64,000 nucleotides of DNA from Pleurocapsa minor GSE-CHR-MK 17-07R (GCA_019359125.1 JAHHHY010000018.1:1-64000), one strand, 5' to 3'; positions 1-9,082 are shown, counted from the first letter of the stretch. The notes: generated by a model not told the origin, from the sequence alone. A program made the numbers and translations.

Positions 1-53
1 GGGGTGGGCTTCATCTCTCCATCAGGCTTGTTGCCTCAAGGGACTGCCAAGCG

Positions 54-122
54 CTCACCCCCTGTTCTGCTTGCCGTCTTATTCTACGGCCTTTTCAAGA
101 TACAAGGGGACCGAGGGGTGAG
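54..122. repeat. Inverted-repeat element at the left edge
   Basis: CTCACCCC at 54-61 is the reverse complement of GGGGTGAG at 115-122, enclosing about 53 bp without a gene. The same terminal arms bound the element at 20669-20749, which suggests a dispersed non-coding repeat family. It lies just beyond the 3' end of the SDR gene. The first 50 bases hold nothing else I can recognise. Confidence 0.45.
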
Positions 123-152
123 GCTGGCTTTTGAACAAGCCCGGCCTTACGC

Positions 153-1022
153 TCAGGCGCGGACGGGGGTGCTGACTTCCGCGATGCGCTCGCTCAGCGC
201 CCACAGGTCACGCTGATGCTGCTCGTTATACGATTCCCCGCTGGAGCGCACAGCCCGCGACTTGTCGAAATACGCGGCGGTGACGCCCTTCACTTCCGGC
301 GATGACGCCAGATAAATCGAGGTCTGCGCGCCTTTTTCAGGCGTCAGCATGAACGGTCGCATCAGCGAGAACATCATGGTGAAGATGCCGCTGCTGCCGC
401 TGCCAAAGCCGGTCTGCACCGTGCCTGGGTGCAGCGCATTGGACGTGATGCCGGTGCCGCTCACGCGCTTCGCCAGCTCGTAGGCAAACAGCACATTCAT
501 CAGCTTCGACTTGCCATAGGCGCCGAAACTGCTGTAGCGGCGTTCGCTCTGTGCATCACTGATATCAAATTTACGCACCACCATATGCGCCCCGCTCGAC
601 ACGCTGATCACGCGCGCTTCGCCGGTCTCGGCGGCGGACTTGCGCAGCGCCCCCAGCAGCAGATGCGTCATCAGGAAATAGCTCATGTGATTGAGCGCGA
701 ATGTCATTTCCAGCCCTTCGCTGGTCACCTGACGCTCGTTGAACACGCCGCCCGCATTGTTCAGCAGCACATCCAGCCGATCATGGCGCTCCAGGAACTT
801 CGCCGCGACGGCGCGCACACCAGACATCAGCGACAGGTCTCCCGTGATTGCTTCCACGTTCTGATGGCCTGCTGCCGCCTGAATCTCTTTCACCGCCGCG
901 GCTGTGCGTTCTGCGCTGCGACCCACCACCACGACCGACGCGCCCATCTTTGCCAGCGCCAGCGCAGCCGCCTTGCCGATGCCATTGGTGGCACCGGTCA
1001 CCATCACCAGTTTTCCCTGCAT
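153..1022 (-). CDS. Short-chain dehydrogenase/reductase (retinol dehydrogenase-like)
   Basis: A 289-residue NAD(P)-dependent oxidoreductase of the classical SDR family, cytoplasmic; the substrate cannot be read from sequence. The Rossmann glycine motif TGATNGIG lies at residues 9-16, the NNAGG motif around residue 88, and the catalytic YGKSK (YxxxK) around residue 170, preceded by a Ser-rich strand (VISVSSGAH). Length and the 'HPGTVQTGFG' region match the retinol dehydrogenase/WW-oxidoreductase-like subgroup. The gene starts with ATG at 1022 and is monocistronic. Its 3' end abuts the inverted repeat at 54-122. The family assignment is secure; the substrate is unknown. Confidence 0.88.
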   Translation of the reverse strand: MQGKLVMVTGATNGIGKAAALALAKMGASVVVVGRSAERTAAAVKEIQAAAGHQNVEAITGDLSLMSGVRAVAAKFLERHDRLDVLLNNAGGVFNERQVTSEGLEMTFALNHMSYFLMTHLLLGALRKSAAETGEARVISVSSGAHMVVRKFDISDAQSERRYSSFGAYGKSKLMNVLFAYELAKRVSGTGITSNALHPGTVQTGFGSGSSGIFTMMFSLMRPFMLTPEKGAQTSIYLASSPEVKGVTAAYFDKSRAVRSSGESYNEQHQRDLWALSERIAEVSTPVRA

Positions 1023-1213
1023 GTTGATCCCTCAGTACGTCAAATTGACGCCTCATCATAGCGCGCAATTATGAGGGGAAAACTGACCGTCTGATGAGCA
1101 GGGCATGATCAATCGGCCAGGGTTGTGCCAGCCCGAAAAGGAGTGCAAGAATCGGATAGAAGCGCGCATCAGCCTGTCGTATGCTGTAACTCAGCATGAG
1201 AGAGGAACCCCGC

Positions 1214-1612
1214 ATGAACGAACACATCACCGTCCTGTTTATCGGCCCCGAAACACTGGGGGCTGCCCTGGAAGCCGACGCCGCCGACGGGGCCCTGCAC
1301 TGGGTGCTGGAAAGCGAGCTGTTTCCCGCCCTGGGCGCGTACCTGATCGCGATGCCGGGCATCATCGTCATCGACAGCACGCATCCCGCAGCAGAAGACG
1401 CGTGGGTGCATCTGCGCTCGGTCGACGCCGGGCCATTCGTGCTGCTGACGGGCGACATCGCCGCGCCGTGGATGCTCCGCCAGGGCGCCTACAGCCAGGT
1501 CGACACCTTCATCGTGCCAGCGTCTCAACCGGCCGACCTGCTGGCCGCCTCGATTCGCGCCTTCATCAGCGGCGAACTATTGGCCTTCCAGGGTGCTATA
1601 CGAACAGGCTGA
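1214..1612 (+). CDS. Small receiver-like protein of unknown function
   Basis: A 132-residue protein. I chose the ATG at 1214 because a GAGAGGAA Shine-Dalgarno precedes it at good spacing; an in-frame ATG at 1196 lacks one. The alternating beta/alpha pattern resembles a response-regulator receiver domain: an early strand (VLFIG), a central 'GIIVIDSTHP' strand where a receiver carries its phospho-Asp, and 'FVLLTGD' at the position of the conserved Thr/Ser strand. The usual acidic pair after strand 1 and the conserved Lys are not evident, so it is at best a degenerate receiver. It runs directly towards the Ada-like gene 48 bp downstream and may be co-transcribed with it. The function is not known. 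Confidence 0.55.
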   Translation: MNEHITVLFIGPETLGAALEADAADGALHWVLESELFPALGAYLIAMPGIIVIDSTHPAAEDAWVHLRSVDAGPFVLLTGDIAAPWMLRQGAYSQVDTFIVPASQPADLLAASIRAFISGELLAFQGAIRTG

Positions 1613-1660
1613 ACCAGCCTACACTGAAATTTCACACGTCAGGACAAGGGAGACAGTGCC

Positions 1661-2566
1661 TTGCTGGAAAGAACGCGATCCACCCAACCCGTGCCCCCTA
1701 AACGCGCTGACATCGATGTGACGCGTCAGCTTATGCGTTTCATCGATGACCGCTGCGAAGATGCGCCCACGCTGCAGGAGATGAGCGAGCATGTCAGCCT
1801 GAGCCCGTTCTATGTGCAGCGCCTGTTCAAGCGCGTGACCGGACTGTCTCCCCGTGAATATGCCGAGGCCAAACGCCTGCAGCGTTTTAAGGCGCATCTG
1901 CGCGACGGCCGCGAGGTCACGCACGCGCTGTATGACGCCGGATTCGGCAGCAGCAGCCGCGCCTATGAGCGTGCGCCGGAAAAAATGGGCATGACCCCGG
2001 CGGTGTACAAGCGCGGCGGCGCGGGCATGCGCATCGGCTACTCGATCGTCGATACCACGCTGGGGCGCATGCTGGTGGCCACCACCGAGCACGGTGTGTG
2101 CTCCGTACATCTGGGCAGCAGCCACAGCCGCGACTGTGATGCCGAGCTAGAGGACGTGCTGCATGCGGAATATCCGCTGGCACACATCACACGCAACCGC
2201 GACATGATCTGCGACTGGGTGGACGCCATCGTGCACCATGTCAACACCTGCCAGAGCAATCTGTCCATTTTTGACCTGCCGCTGGACATCCGCGCGACCG
2301 CCTTCCAGCTTCGCGTGTGGCAGGAGCTGCGCCGCATCCCGTTTGGCGAGACGCGCACGTACGGCGAGATTGCCGCCGCGCTGGGGCATCCGGGCGCAGC
2401 CAGCGCCGTGGCCGGCGCGGTCGATGCCAACCCGGTCGCCGTTCTGGTGCCGTGCCATCGTGCCGAACGCCGCGACGGACAAACGTCCAGCTACTATTCG
2501 CAGCGCGCCAGGACCGCGCGCGAGGCGCTGATTGCCAGTGAGCGTGGCAAGCCACACCAAACCTAG
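1661..2566 (+). CDS. AraC-type HTH / O6-methylguanine-DNA methyltransferase fusion (Ada-like)
   Basis: A 301-residue alkylation-damage repair protein. Residues about 15-105 form an AraC-type double HTH (LSPFYVQRLFKRVTGLSPREY). Residues about 120-295 are a methylated-DNA-cysteine methyltransferase domain with the acceptor Cys in VPCHR near residue 265. The N-terminal zinc Ada domain that senses methylphosphotriesters in classical Ada is absent, so this is the Ada/AlkA-type shortened form. The segment after PCHR (AERRDGQTSSYYSQ) departs from the usual GGYRWG-like loop. I chose the TTG start at 1661 because AAGGGAG precedes it by about 8 nt and no ATG fits. The stop overlaps by 4 bp the end of the convergent phage-like gene. 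Confidence 0.85.
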   Translation: MLERTRSTQPVPPKRADIDVTRQLMRFIDDRCEDAPTLQEMSEHVSLSPFYVQRLFKRVTGLSPREYAEAKRLQRFKAHLRDGREVTHALYDAGFGSSSRAYERAPEKMGMTPAVYKRGGAGMRIGYSIVDTTLGRMLVATTEHGVCSVHLGSSHSRDCDAELEDVLHAEYPLAHITRNRDMICDWVDAIVHHVNTCQSNLSIFDLPLDIRATAFQLRVWQELRRIPFGETRTYGEIAAALGHPGAASAVAGAVDANPVAVLVPCHRAERRDGQTSSYYSQRARTAREALIASERGKPHQT

Positions 2567-3027
2567 CAGCGCAGCACCCACACGTGGCGGAAGGCAGCCC
2601 CGTAGCAGGCATCGCTGATATAGCGCACCACGCCCGGATCGGCGGACACGCGGGCTGGCTCGCGCAGCGTCCCGCCCAGCAGCGGGTCCGCCGCCAGCGC
2701 GGCGAAATAGGCGTCCATCAACGTGACGATGCGCGGGTAATGCGAGCGCAGGCCCAGCCCGTCCTGGGCCAGACTGGTCACCAGCAGGTGCGTGACCGCG
2801 ACCGTCAGCGTGCTGGCCGCGCCTGAGAAGCCAGACGCCTCGAATCCTTCGGCGCGGCTGGCGAACCACGACGCCCCGCCCGCGCCATAATCACCGGGAA
2901 TCACGAGCAGCGCAGGCAGATGCCCGCGGGCGATGCGGTCGGGCAGGGTGACATGCGTGAAATGCTGCGCCACGCCAGTCACGGCCAGCGCGCCCAGTTG
3001 TAACAATGCGTCTTCGTAAGCGCCCAT
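2563..3027 (-). CDS. Phage tail-terminator/completion-like protein
   Basis: A 154-residue protein encoded immediately downstream of the head-tail connector gene (16-nt gap, same strand), the order in which siphophage neck and tail-completion genes follow the connector. It opens with a helix (MGAYEDALLQLGALAVTGV), then a beta strand 'LPALLVIPGDYG' and a long middle helix, a layout reminiscent of tail terminator proteins. I recognise no diagnostic motif, so the call rests mainly on context. I chose ATG at 3027 over the one at 3033 because AAAGGA lies at workable spacing only for the former. It converges on the Ada-like gene with a 4-bp overlap. The alternative is a host protein of unknown function. 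Confidence 0.45.
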   Translation of the reverse strand: MGAYEDALLQLGALAVTGVAQHFTHVTLPDRIARGHLPALLVIPGDYGAGGASWFASRAEGFEASGFSGAASTLTVAVTHLLVTSLAQDGLGLRSHYPRIVTLMDAYFAALAADPLLGGTLREPARVSADPGVVRYISDACYGAAFRHVWVLRC

Positions 3028-3043
3028 CAGCATCCTTTCTGCA

Positions 3044-3811
3044 TCACGACACGCGCGGGCGAACCGGCAGCGCGGCATCCGCCAGCACACCAGCCAACGG
3101 CTCGCGCCGGGCGAGCGCAGCCGCGATGCGCACAGCCAGCGCACGCACCACCGGCATCGGCTGAAAAACTAAAATCGGCGTCCCGGCAGCATGCGCCTGG
3201 GGCGTGCTGCCCTGCACAGCGCGCACCACGCCCAGCGTATTGGCCTCCGCGTCAGTAGCCGTCACCAGCAGGTACTCTGTCCCCACAGACAGCAACTGCC
3301 CAACCTGAAAACGCGGATTCTCGCCCAGCCCGTTTGCGCCTGACACAGCATCCACCGAGACCAGCACCGCATCCGCCGTGATACCCGCGCCATCCGTGAT
3401 GCTGTCGCCGCTGTCCAGCCACACCTTAGCAGCATGAATGTGCCAGCCCCACAGGCCGGTCACGCGAACTTCTCCGGAAAACAGGCCGCTGTCCGTCCGG
3501 CGCAGCAGCGACGCCGGGCCGCTTTCAGGCAGCAGGGCGACATCCTCCGGGGCGATCATCCCGCCGTCGTCTTCCAGCGCGGTCAGCGCCAGCAGGTCGT
3601 CGTGCAACGTCAGCTCGGCAGACGGCCTGCGCGGAGCGGGATGCGTGATCGTCGCCAGACGCGGCGCAAAAGAACGTCCGCAGGCCTGATCGATCCAGTC
3701 GGTCGCGGCACGCAGGGCGTCCAGCAGGCGCGCATCGTCACTCGTCTCAGCCTCAGACAAATGCAGCTCGCGCCGCAGCGCCGTCAGCGTGGCGTACAGG
3801 GGTGTTGTCAT
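3044..3811 (-). CDS. Phage head-tail connector protein (gp6-like)
   Basis: A 255-residue protein. The N-terminal helical part (LTALRRELHLSEAETSDDARLLDALRAATDWIDQACGRSF) is the typical start of phiE/gp6-like head-tail adaptors, where a tandem-helix segment of the form 'LK.yLrI...DD..l...i.aA...ie...gR.F' is followed by beta strands. Here a beta-rich insertion of about 100 residues (about 85-205) separates this from a final helix (VVRALAVRIAAALARRE), making it longer than simple gp6-like adaptors. Start ATG 3811 has AAAGGA 7 nt upstream. It is probably cotranscribed with the 2563-3027 gene. No portal or terminase adjoins it; the capsid gene is 7 kb away on the same strand. Confidence 0.65.
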   Translation of the reverse strand: MTTPLYATLTALRRELHLSEAETSDDARLLDALRAATDWIDQACGRSFAPRLATITHPAPRRPSAELTLHDDLLALTALEDDGGMIAPEDVALLPESGPASLLRRTDSGLFSGEVRVTGLWGWHIHAAKVWLDSGDSITDGAGITADAVLVSVDAVSGANGLGENPRFQVGQLLSVGTEYLLVTATDAEANTLGVVRAVQGSTPQAHAAGTPILVFQPMPVVRALAVRIAAALARREPLAGVLADAALPVRPRVS

Positions 3812-3984
3812 ACGATTGTCCTTTGGGTCAGCTTGGAACGATAGCGTGAGCGCGGGAGTCTGGATGCAGACCACCCCGAAATTCAGCGAATTCCAGGGCG
3901 GGCGCAGGGAGATGTCAGCTTGTCAGGGGGACACGGGGCATGACACAGCCGTCAGGCTGGCATGCTCCAGGGGGACGCTGCGCT

Positions 3985-4233
3985 TTACTTCGGGGCCGAT
4001 TTCTTCGACAGCTCGCGGCGTCCCCAGAAGATGGCAGCGGCCATCAGGGCAATCACGGCGATCGCTGAAAACGGCGGCGGCAGATACAGCGCCAGCAGAA
4101 TCGCGCCAGCCACCATCATGCCAATGCCAACCACCCGCGCCATGCGCGCGCTGGACCGGCCAGCTTTGACCGGGGGAGGGGCACTGGTTTCAGGAGAGGG
4201 CATGCCCGGAGCATCTGTCTGCGGTGGCATCAT
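3985..4233 (-). CDS. Small two-TM membrane protein
   Basis: An 82-residue protein of unknown function. A Pro-rich N-terminus (MPPQTDAPGMPSPETSAPPP) is followed by two adjacent hydrophobic segments at about residues 34-52 and 56-73 and a basic tail ending in KKSAPK, predicting a small integral membrane hairpin. I chose the ATG at 4233 because GGAAGGA sits 7 nt upstream; an in-frame ATG at 4254 would place that Shine-Dalgarno inside the gene. It is divergent from the DUF3352 gene. No family is recognised. Confidence 0.6.
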   Translation of the reverse strand: MMPPQTDAPGMPSPETSAPPPVKAGRSSARMARVVGIGMMVAGAILLALYLPPPFSAIAVIALMAAAIFWGRRELSKKSAPK

Positions 4234-4470
4234 CGGCTGTTCCTTCCAAAACATCGGCTACGGGGAGAGCACCCCGCCTGTTTTATAAGTGTACGATCAA
4301 CTGCGTCTGTATAAACCATAACACACGCCCGCCCTGTCAGGCGAATAATCGGCCCCATCCATGTCGGGCTGAAACCACCCGTTTGGCAACGCAGTGCAAC
4401 GAAAGGAGTCATTCTGGCGTATAGTTTGACTGTAACAATCATTTCGGTATTGAGGAGCTTCAGAACTGCT

Positions 4471-6258
4471 ATGCGTAGATTACTGCTGATTGGTCTCACC
4501 ATCCTGCTCGTGAGTATTTTCGCGCTGCCCGCCGCCGCCATCCCCACATCGGATCTGGCCAGCCTGGCGAGCTACTATCCGGCGAATGCCGCGTTTTACG
4601 TCGGCTTCCGCACCGATCAGGCCTTCATCGACACGCTGGACGGCGTGATTTCACGCGTCGAACGCGTCGGTGACCCGACCGCCAGCGGCAGCAACCTGCT
4701 GGAGGGTCTGGACGAAGCCACGCAGACGCTGACGCGTGATGCAAATGCCACGTTTATGGAGACGCTGCGCCCGCTGCTGGGCGATATCGGCGCCGTCGGC
4801 ACGACTGATGCCTTCCCGCTGATCGACGAAGATCCCAGCAACGACGACAAGGCTGGCGTCGGCGTCGCCTTACAGATCACCGACCGCGCGGGCGTCACCG
4901 CCCTGCTGCAGGACATGATTTCGGCCAATGATGGCAACGCCATGTTCGTGGTCGAATCGACCGACGCAGCCGATACCATTGTGCCCTCCGGCAGCAATCA
5001 GATGCCCGTGCCCTACTACTTCTACGTGGGCAACGATGTGCTGCTGGTCGGCAACACGGATGCCGTGCTGACCGCTGCCAGCCTGACGAACACCCTGGCC
5101 GGCGCGGAAGATTTCAACAGCACCATCAGCCAGCTTCCGAATGGCGACTATAACATCGCTGCCTATCTGGCCATCGGCCCGATCGCCCGCGCGCAGATGA
5201 GCACGCTGGAAGCGATGACCGCCGACATGCCCGAACTGGATGCGCAGATGGCGCAGCTGGACGCGCTGAGCGGCGTGTATAACAGCATCAACGGCGTCGC
5301 CGTCGGCTTCGTCATCCTCGAAGAGGTTCATTTCACGATGGACTTTTTCGTCAGCATCGATTCCTCGGCGTATCTGGAACAACTGGGCATCTCGCCCGAC
5401 GTGCTGGCGGGCTTCACCCCGTTTGACCCTGCCTTTGCGTCTCGCCTGCCGGCAGATGCGGCAGCCGTCATCCTCAGCTCTAATCTGGGCGCCAATATCG
5501 ACAACAGCCTGAGCACCAACCTGCAAATGATGGGGGACATGCAGGGCATGGGCGCTGAAGAATTCGAAGCGGCGCTGAACCAGATCAATTTCGTGCTGCG
5601 CGGCGCCACCGGCCTGACGCTGGATGAAATCACCGCCAGCCTGAACGGCCAGTTTGCGCTCGGCCTCAGCATTAACCCCGAAGCGCTCATGGCGGGCCTG
5701 ATGGGCGGCGGTGAGCCGATTGTCGACCTGTTCGGCTTTGGTCTCGTGTTTGAAAATGTCGACGGCGGCATCCAGCCGCTGTACGACGGCATCGCCCAGG
5801 CCGTGCAGCAGTTCCTGCCGATGGCCGAAGAATCCGGCATCACGCTGGAAGCCCTCGATGTGCCGGGCGGCAGCGGCTGGACGATCACGATTCCGCCGCA
5901 AACCACTGACCTGTCGTACCCGCTGTTGATTCAGATGGCCGTGAACGACAGCGTGTTCGTGCTGGGCACGCCCGACTACGTGACGCAGGCGCTCAGCGCG
6001 GATGGCGGACTGGCGGCCGATGCGTCGTTCCAGAGCTCGCTTAGCACGTCTCTGCCCGGCGCGCCCGCCTTCCTGTATCTGGCGCCCAGCGCCGTCAGCA
6101 TCATCGACCTGGCCGCCCTGGGGCGCAGCATGAATGAAGGCGCACCGTCGGTCGGCGCGATCCTCGACAGCCTGAATATCTCGTCAGGGATGACGGCTGA
6201 AGGCGAACTGTCCGCCGCTGGCCGCGCGGTCATCACGCTGCAGAGCGCGGGCGAGTAA
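4471..6258 (+). CDS. DUF3352-type secreted protein
   Basis: A 595-residue exported protein. It opens with a Sec signal peptide (MRRLLLIGLTILLVSIFALPAAA, cleavage near residue 24) and has no lipobox. The start of the mature chain, 'LASYYPANAAFYVGFRTDQAF', and the later paired 'LPADAAAVILSSNLG' and 'GAPAFLYLAPSAV' segments follow the DUF3352 pattern, a family of unknown function found in Cyanobacteria and Chloroflexota. I chose ATG 4471 rather than 4426 because only the former begins the signal peptide; GAGGAG lies 13 nt upstream. A TATAGT box at 4420-4425 is a possible -10. A strong terminator follows at 6290-6325. Monocistronic. Confidence 0.7.
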   Translation: MRRLLLIGLTILLVSIFALPAAAIPTSDLASLASYYPANAAFYVGFRTDQAFIDTLDGVISRVERVGDPTASGSNLLEGLDEATQTLTRDANATFMETLRPLLGDIGAVGTTDAFPLIDEDPSNDDKAGVGVALQITDRAGVTALLQDMISANDGNAMFVVESTDAADTIVPSGSNQMPVPYYFYVGNDVLLVGNTDAVLTAASLTNTLAGAEDFNSTISQLPNGDYNIAAYLAIGPIARAQMSTLEAMTADMPELDAQMAQLDALSGVYNSINGVAVGFVILEEVHFTMDFFVSIDSSAYLEQLGISPDVLAGFTPFDPAFASRLPADAAAVILSSNLGANIDNSLSTNLQMMGDMQGMGAEEFEAALNQINFVLRGATGLTLDEITASLNGQFALGLSINPEALMAGLMGGGEPIVDLFGFGLVFENVDGGIQPLYDGIAQAVQQFLPMAEESGITLEALDVPGGSGWTITIPPQTTDLSYPLLIQMAVNDSVFVLGTPDYVTQALSADGGLAADASFQSSLSTSLPGAPAFLYLAPSAVSIIDLAALGRSMNEGAPSVGAILDSLNISSGMTAEGELSAAGRAVITLQSAGE

Positions 6259-6289
6259 ACGCCAGCGCACAACACATGTCATGAATACA

Positions 6290-6325
6290 GCAGGCGGACT
6301 CGCACGGGTCCGCCTGCTTTTGTTT
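6290..6325 (+). terminator. Intrinsic terminator of the DUF3352 gene
   Basis: GCAGGCGGAC (6290-6299) pairs perfectly with GTCCGCCTGC (6308-6317) around an 8-nt loop and is followed by TTTTGTTT. It sits 31 nt after the DUF3352 stop codon. Confidence 0.9.
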
Positions 6326-6347
6326 CCAAAGATGGTGTGGAAAAAGT

Positions 6348-6887
6348 TTAGGAATCGCTCAGCACCAGTTCAATTTCCGCGATCATGCCAGCTTCGTTTT
6401 CGCTGACCGCCGAGCTGCCCTCGACATTGGCCTCGGCCACGCGCTGCACCAGCTCGCGCACGACAGCCTTGTAGATCGACACCTCGTCAGCATTGGCTTT
6501 GGTGACCATCAGCGCCAGGGCATCGCGCAGGGTATTCAGGCTCATCAGAGCCAGCGTCTCATAATCGATGCGATCGTAGGCGCGCAGCGCATCGACCGCC
6601 TTGCGCGAAAGAAGCTGTGTCAGCAGGGCGCCCAGCACCGGGTAGCCCACATGCACTTTCAGTTCTTCAGCCAGCGCGTCGTACAGCGCCAGCATCTCCA
6701 CCAGCGTGCCCCCGCGCTCGACCATCGAGACCGCCAGTGCCGGCTGAAGGATTCCCGCGATCAACAATTCCCATTCTTCCGGAATAAATGCCGACTGTCC
6801 CGTCATCGTGTCCTCAATCCCCCTCAGGCCGATCACGTGCGCGTTGTGCAGCACGTCCCACAAATAGTCTACCGCCAGTTGGCGCAT
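6348..6887 (-). CDS. Helical protein of unknown function
   Basis: A 179-residue protein predicted to be almost entirely alpha-helical, with no signal peptide or transmembrane segment. Heptad-like stretches such as 'MLALYDALAEELKVHVGY' and 'SIYKAVVRELVQRVAEANVEG' suggest a soluble helical bundle. The start is taken as ATG 6887; its upstream Shine-Dalgarno is poor. It is divergent from the CPBP gene and converges on the DUF3352 gene, so it is transcribed alone. No family is recognised and the role is unknown. It shares the strand of the phage-like genes on either side but shows no phage feature. Confidence 0.55.
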   Translation of the reverse strand: MRQLAVDYLWDVLHNAHVIGLRGIEDTMTGQSAFIPEEWELLIAGILQPALAVSMVERGGTLVEMLALYDALAEELKVHVGYPVLGALLTQLLSRKAVDALRAYDRIDYETLALMSLNTLRDALALMVTKANADEVSIYKAVVRELVQRVAEANVEGSSAVSENEAGMIAEIELVLSDS

Positions 6888-6985
6888 CCGGCCTATAGTA
6901 ACATCGGGTCAGGCAGTTTTTTCACGCGGCGCTATAATGGTCACGTTAGCATTTTGTATGGTGCACCCATCGGATTTCATCACCT

Positions 6986-7837
6986 GTGATTGATCCCATC
7001 CGGCCAGCGCGTCGCGGCACCCTGACGCTCTTTGTCGCGGCCCACGCTGCCCTCACCGTCGTCATCAACCTGGGGCTGTTCGCCTCGCACGCGCTCACCC
7101 CACTGGCCAGCGCCACCGGCGGCCTGCTGACCGGCTCGCTGCTGGCGAACTGGGCGCTCCTGGCCCTGCTGGTGGGCGGCGTCATGCTGGGCTATGGCCA
7201 TCTGCGCCGCTATGACCTGGGCATCGCGCCGGGCAAGCTGCGCCGCGCCGCGGGCATCACGCTGGGCATATGGCTGGCTGCACAGGGCGTCCATCTGCTG
7301 GGCGGGGTGCTGGCGCACGGCGATATCCGCCTGCACTGGTGGTGGCAGGGCGGCGCCATCCCGCTGGTCGGACTGCTGCTGACGCAGCTGCTGGGCAACG
7401 CGCTGTTTGAGGAAATCGCCTTTCGCGGGCTGCTGTTTCCGCAAATGCTGCTGCGCCTGTCGCGGATTGCCACGCCGCGCACACGCATCGCCGTCGCTAT
7501 CGGCATCTCGCAGGGCATTTTTGCGCTCATCCACATCCCCAACCGGCTGTATCTGGGCATGGACGCGCCCGCCATGCTGGTCGATCTGGTCATGCTGCTG
7601 CTGTGCGGCGTGCTGCTCACCTGCATCTACATCCGCACCGACAACCTGTTCATCTGCGTGGGCATCCATGCGCTGGGCAACACGCCTACGACGCTGTTTG
7701 CCAGCCATCCCGCCCTGGAAGGCTCTGGCGCCAGCCTGCTGATGTATGGCCTTGGCGTGTGTGCGGTGTTCGTCATTCCGGCAGCATGGCAGTCTATACG
7801 TCCTTCGCGGTACATTAGGGCATACACTGGTGCTTAA
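6986..7837 (+). CDS. CPBP-family intramembrane metalloprotease
   Basis: A 283-residue polytopic membrane protein of the CAAX-protease/bacteriocin-processing (CPBP, 'Abi') family. All three motifs are present: EExxxR as EEIAFRG near residue 142, FxxxH as FALIH near residue 178, and HxxxN as HALGN near residue 230, so the glutamate/histidine active site is intact. About eight hydrophobic segments are visible. The start is GTG at 6986. Bacterial members act in bacteriocin self-immunity, protein processing or sigma-factor release; nothing nearby identifies the substrate here. The following membrane-anchored gene lies 41 bp downstream and may be cotranscribed. Confidence 0.85.
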   Translation: MIDPIRPARRGTLTLFVAAHAALTVVINLGLFASHALTPLASATGGLLTGSLLANWALLALLVGGVMLGYGHLRRYDLGIAPGKLRRAAGITLGIWLAAQGVHLLGGVLAHGDIRLHWWWQGGAIPLVGLLLTQLLGNALFEEIAFRGLLFPQMLLRLSRIATPRTRIAVAIGISQGIFALIHIPNRLYLGMDAPAMLVDLVMLLLCGVLLTCIYIRTDNLFICVGIHALGNTPTTLFASHPALEGSGASLLMYGLGVCAVFVIPAAWQSIRPSRYIRAYTGA

Positions 7838-7878
7838 CTGCTTCTTGATCTCTGCGGGGCGACAGCCGAGGGCGACAC

Positions 7879-9057
7879 ATGGCCAAAAAACAGGATAAAA
7901 AATCCCAGCAGCGTGAATTTGATCCGCGCTTTGATGACCCGAATGACGATGATGGCATGATGACGGGCGACCCGTTCACCACCAGCAGTTCGTCTGGCGG
8001 GCTGGCCGAGCGCGCGCGCGCTTCGTCGGGGCGACGCACGAAGTCCAAACAGGGCATCGGCGTGCTGGGCATCATCGGCGGCTTCATCCAGGTCATCCTG
8101 AATGCGCTGCTGCTGCTGGTGCTGCTGGCTGTGCTGGGCATCGGCGGGGTGTATCTCGCGCAGTCGTTCGGCCTGATCGACCCTCCGGCCGCGTCCAGCG
8201 CCTCGCTGCTGGGCATCCCGCCGCTGATCGCCACCCCGGCGCCAGCCCCGGAAGCGCTGACCGACTCCGCAGGAATCGACTCGATGACTGACTCCGCAGG
8301 GATCGACTCGATGACCGACGGGGATGCCGTGGACACGGTCTGCGCGGCGCCGCTCGACTGGTGGAATACCGTCAGCGCGTCGTTTGAGTCGATTGTGATC
8401 AGCTATGCGCCGCTCTATTTCAGCCCCGGCCAGAGCATCAGCGAGACGCTCGACACTGTCCGCGGTGCGCGCGATATCATCGCCAATGCCGCCGCCGATG
8501 ACTGCGCGCTGCCGCTGCGTGAAACCGTGCTGGCCGCCGTCGATGCGCAAATCAACGCGATCGTCACGCTGCAGAATGCCGACCGCGCGGGCAGTAACCC
8601 GCAGGCGCGCATTGCTGCCGCCCAGTTTGCCAGCATCTATGACCTGCTGTGGGAGACAGGCCTGAATACCAGCCCTGAGTCGCCGATCAACCAGAATGTG
8701 TCGCGCGGCGGCGGCGAATGCCCCGGCCTGCCCGAGTGGAACGCCCAGATCGCGCCGCTGCTGGCCGCCTTCGAGGCCACGCTGTTACCGGTCACTGACC
8801 CGACTATCGATCCGGCCACAGCAGGCCCGGCCGCCGACAGCGCCCGCCTGATTTCCGCGCAGATCGTCCAGCTGACCGCGCCGCCCTGCGCCGCCGAGGC
8901 CCAGAACCAGGCGGTCATCACCACCAGCCGTCTGGCGGATGGCGTGCTGGGCTACCTCAGCGGGCAGGCAGACGCTTCGTCCGCCTCGGTGGATTATGCG
9001 CGCGCCAGTGTGCTGCTCGATGCGTGGCTGCGCTGGCTGGGCCTGACGACGGCCTGA
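7879..9057 (+). CDS. Bitopic membrane protein of unknown function with a 9-residue tandem repeat
   Basis: A 392-residue protein. A polar, acidic/basic N-terminus (about 75 residues) precedes one transmembrane helix at about 76-98, after which about 290 residues are predicted extracytoplasmic. A Pro/Ala linker holds two perfect copies of TDSAGIDSM, encoded by two 27-bp units at 8260-8313. The C-terminal domain contains two similar halves, each with spaced cysteines ('ECPGLPEWN' and 'PPCAAEA'), suggesting disulfide-stabilised helical repeats. No family is recognised. It follows the CPBP protease by 41 bp and could be co-expressed. Confidence 0.6.
   Translation: MAKKQDKKSQQREFDPRFDDPNDDDGMMTGDPFTTSSSSGGLAERARASSGRRTKSKQGIGVLGIIGGFIQVILNALLLLVLLAVLGIGGVYLAQSFGLIDPPAASSASLLGIPPLIATPAPAPEALTDSAGIDSMTDSAGIDSMTDGDAVDTVCAAPLDWWNTVSASFESIVISYAPLYFSPGQSISETLDTVRGARDIIANAAADDCALPLRETVLAAVDAQINAIVTLQNADRAGSNPQARIAAAQFASIYDLLWETGLNTSPESPINQNVSRGGGECPGLPEWNAQIAPLLAAFEATLLPVTDPTIDPATAGPAADSARLISAQIVQLTAPPCAAEAQNQAVITTSRLADGVLGYLSGQADASSASVDYARASVLLDAWLRWLGLTTA
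8260..8313 (+). repeat. 27-bp tandem repeat inside a coding region
   Basis: Two adjacent 27-bp units differ at only two positions and encode two identical copies of TDSAGIDSM. This is a recent in-frame duplication in the extracytoplasmic linker of the 7879-9057 protein. Confidence 0.85.
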
Positions 9058-9082
9058 GGCCATCCGTCGGCCCAATACGGTT

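Noticed and set aside
4426-4470. Extended N-terminus of the DUF3352 protein
   Set aside because: The extra 15 residues would precede a complete signal peptide; the start at 4471 gives a normal one.
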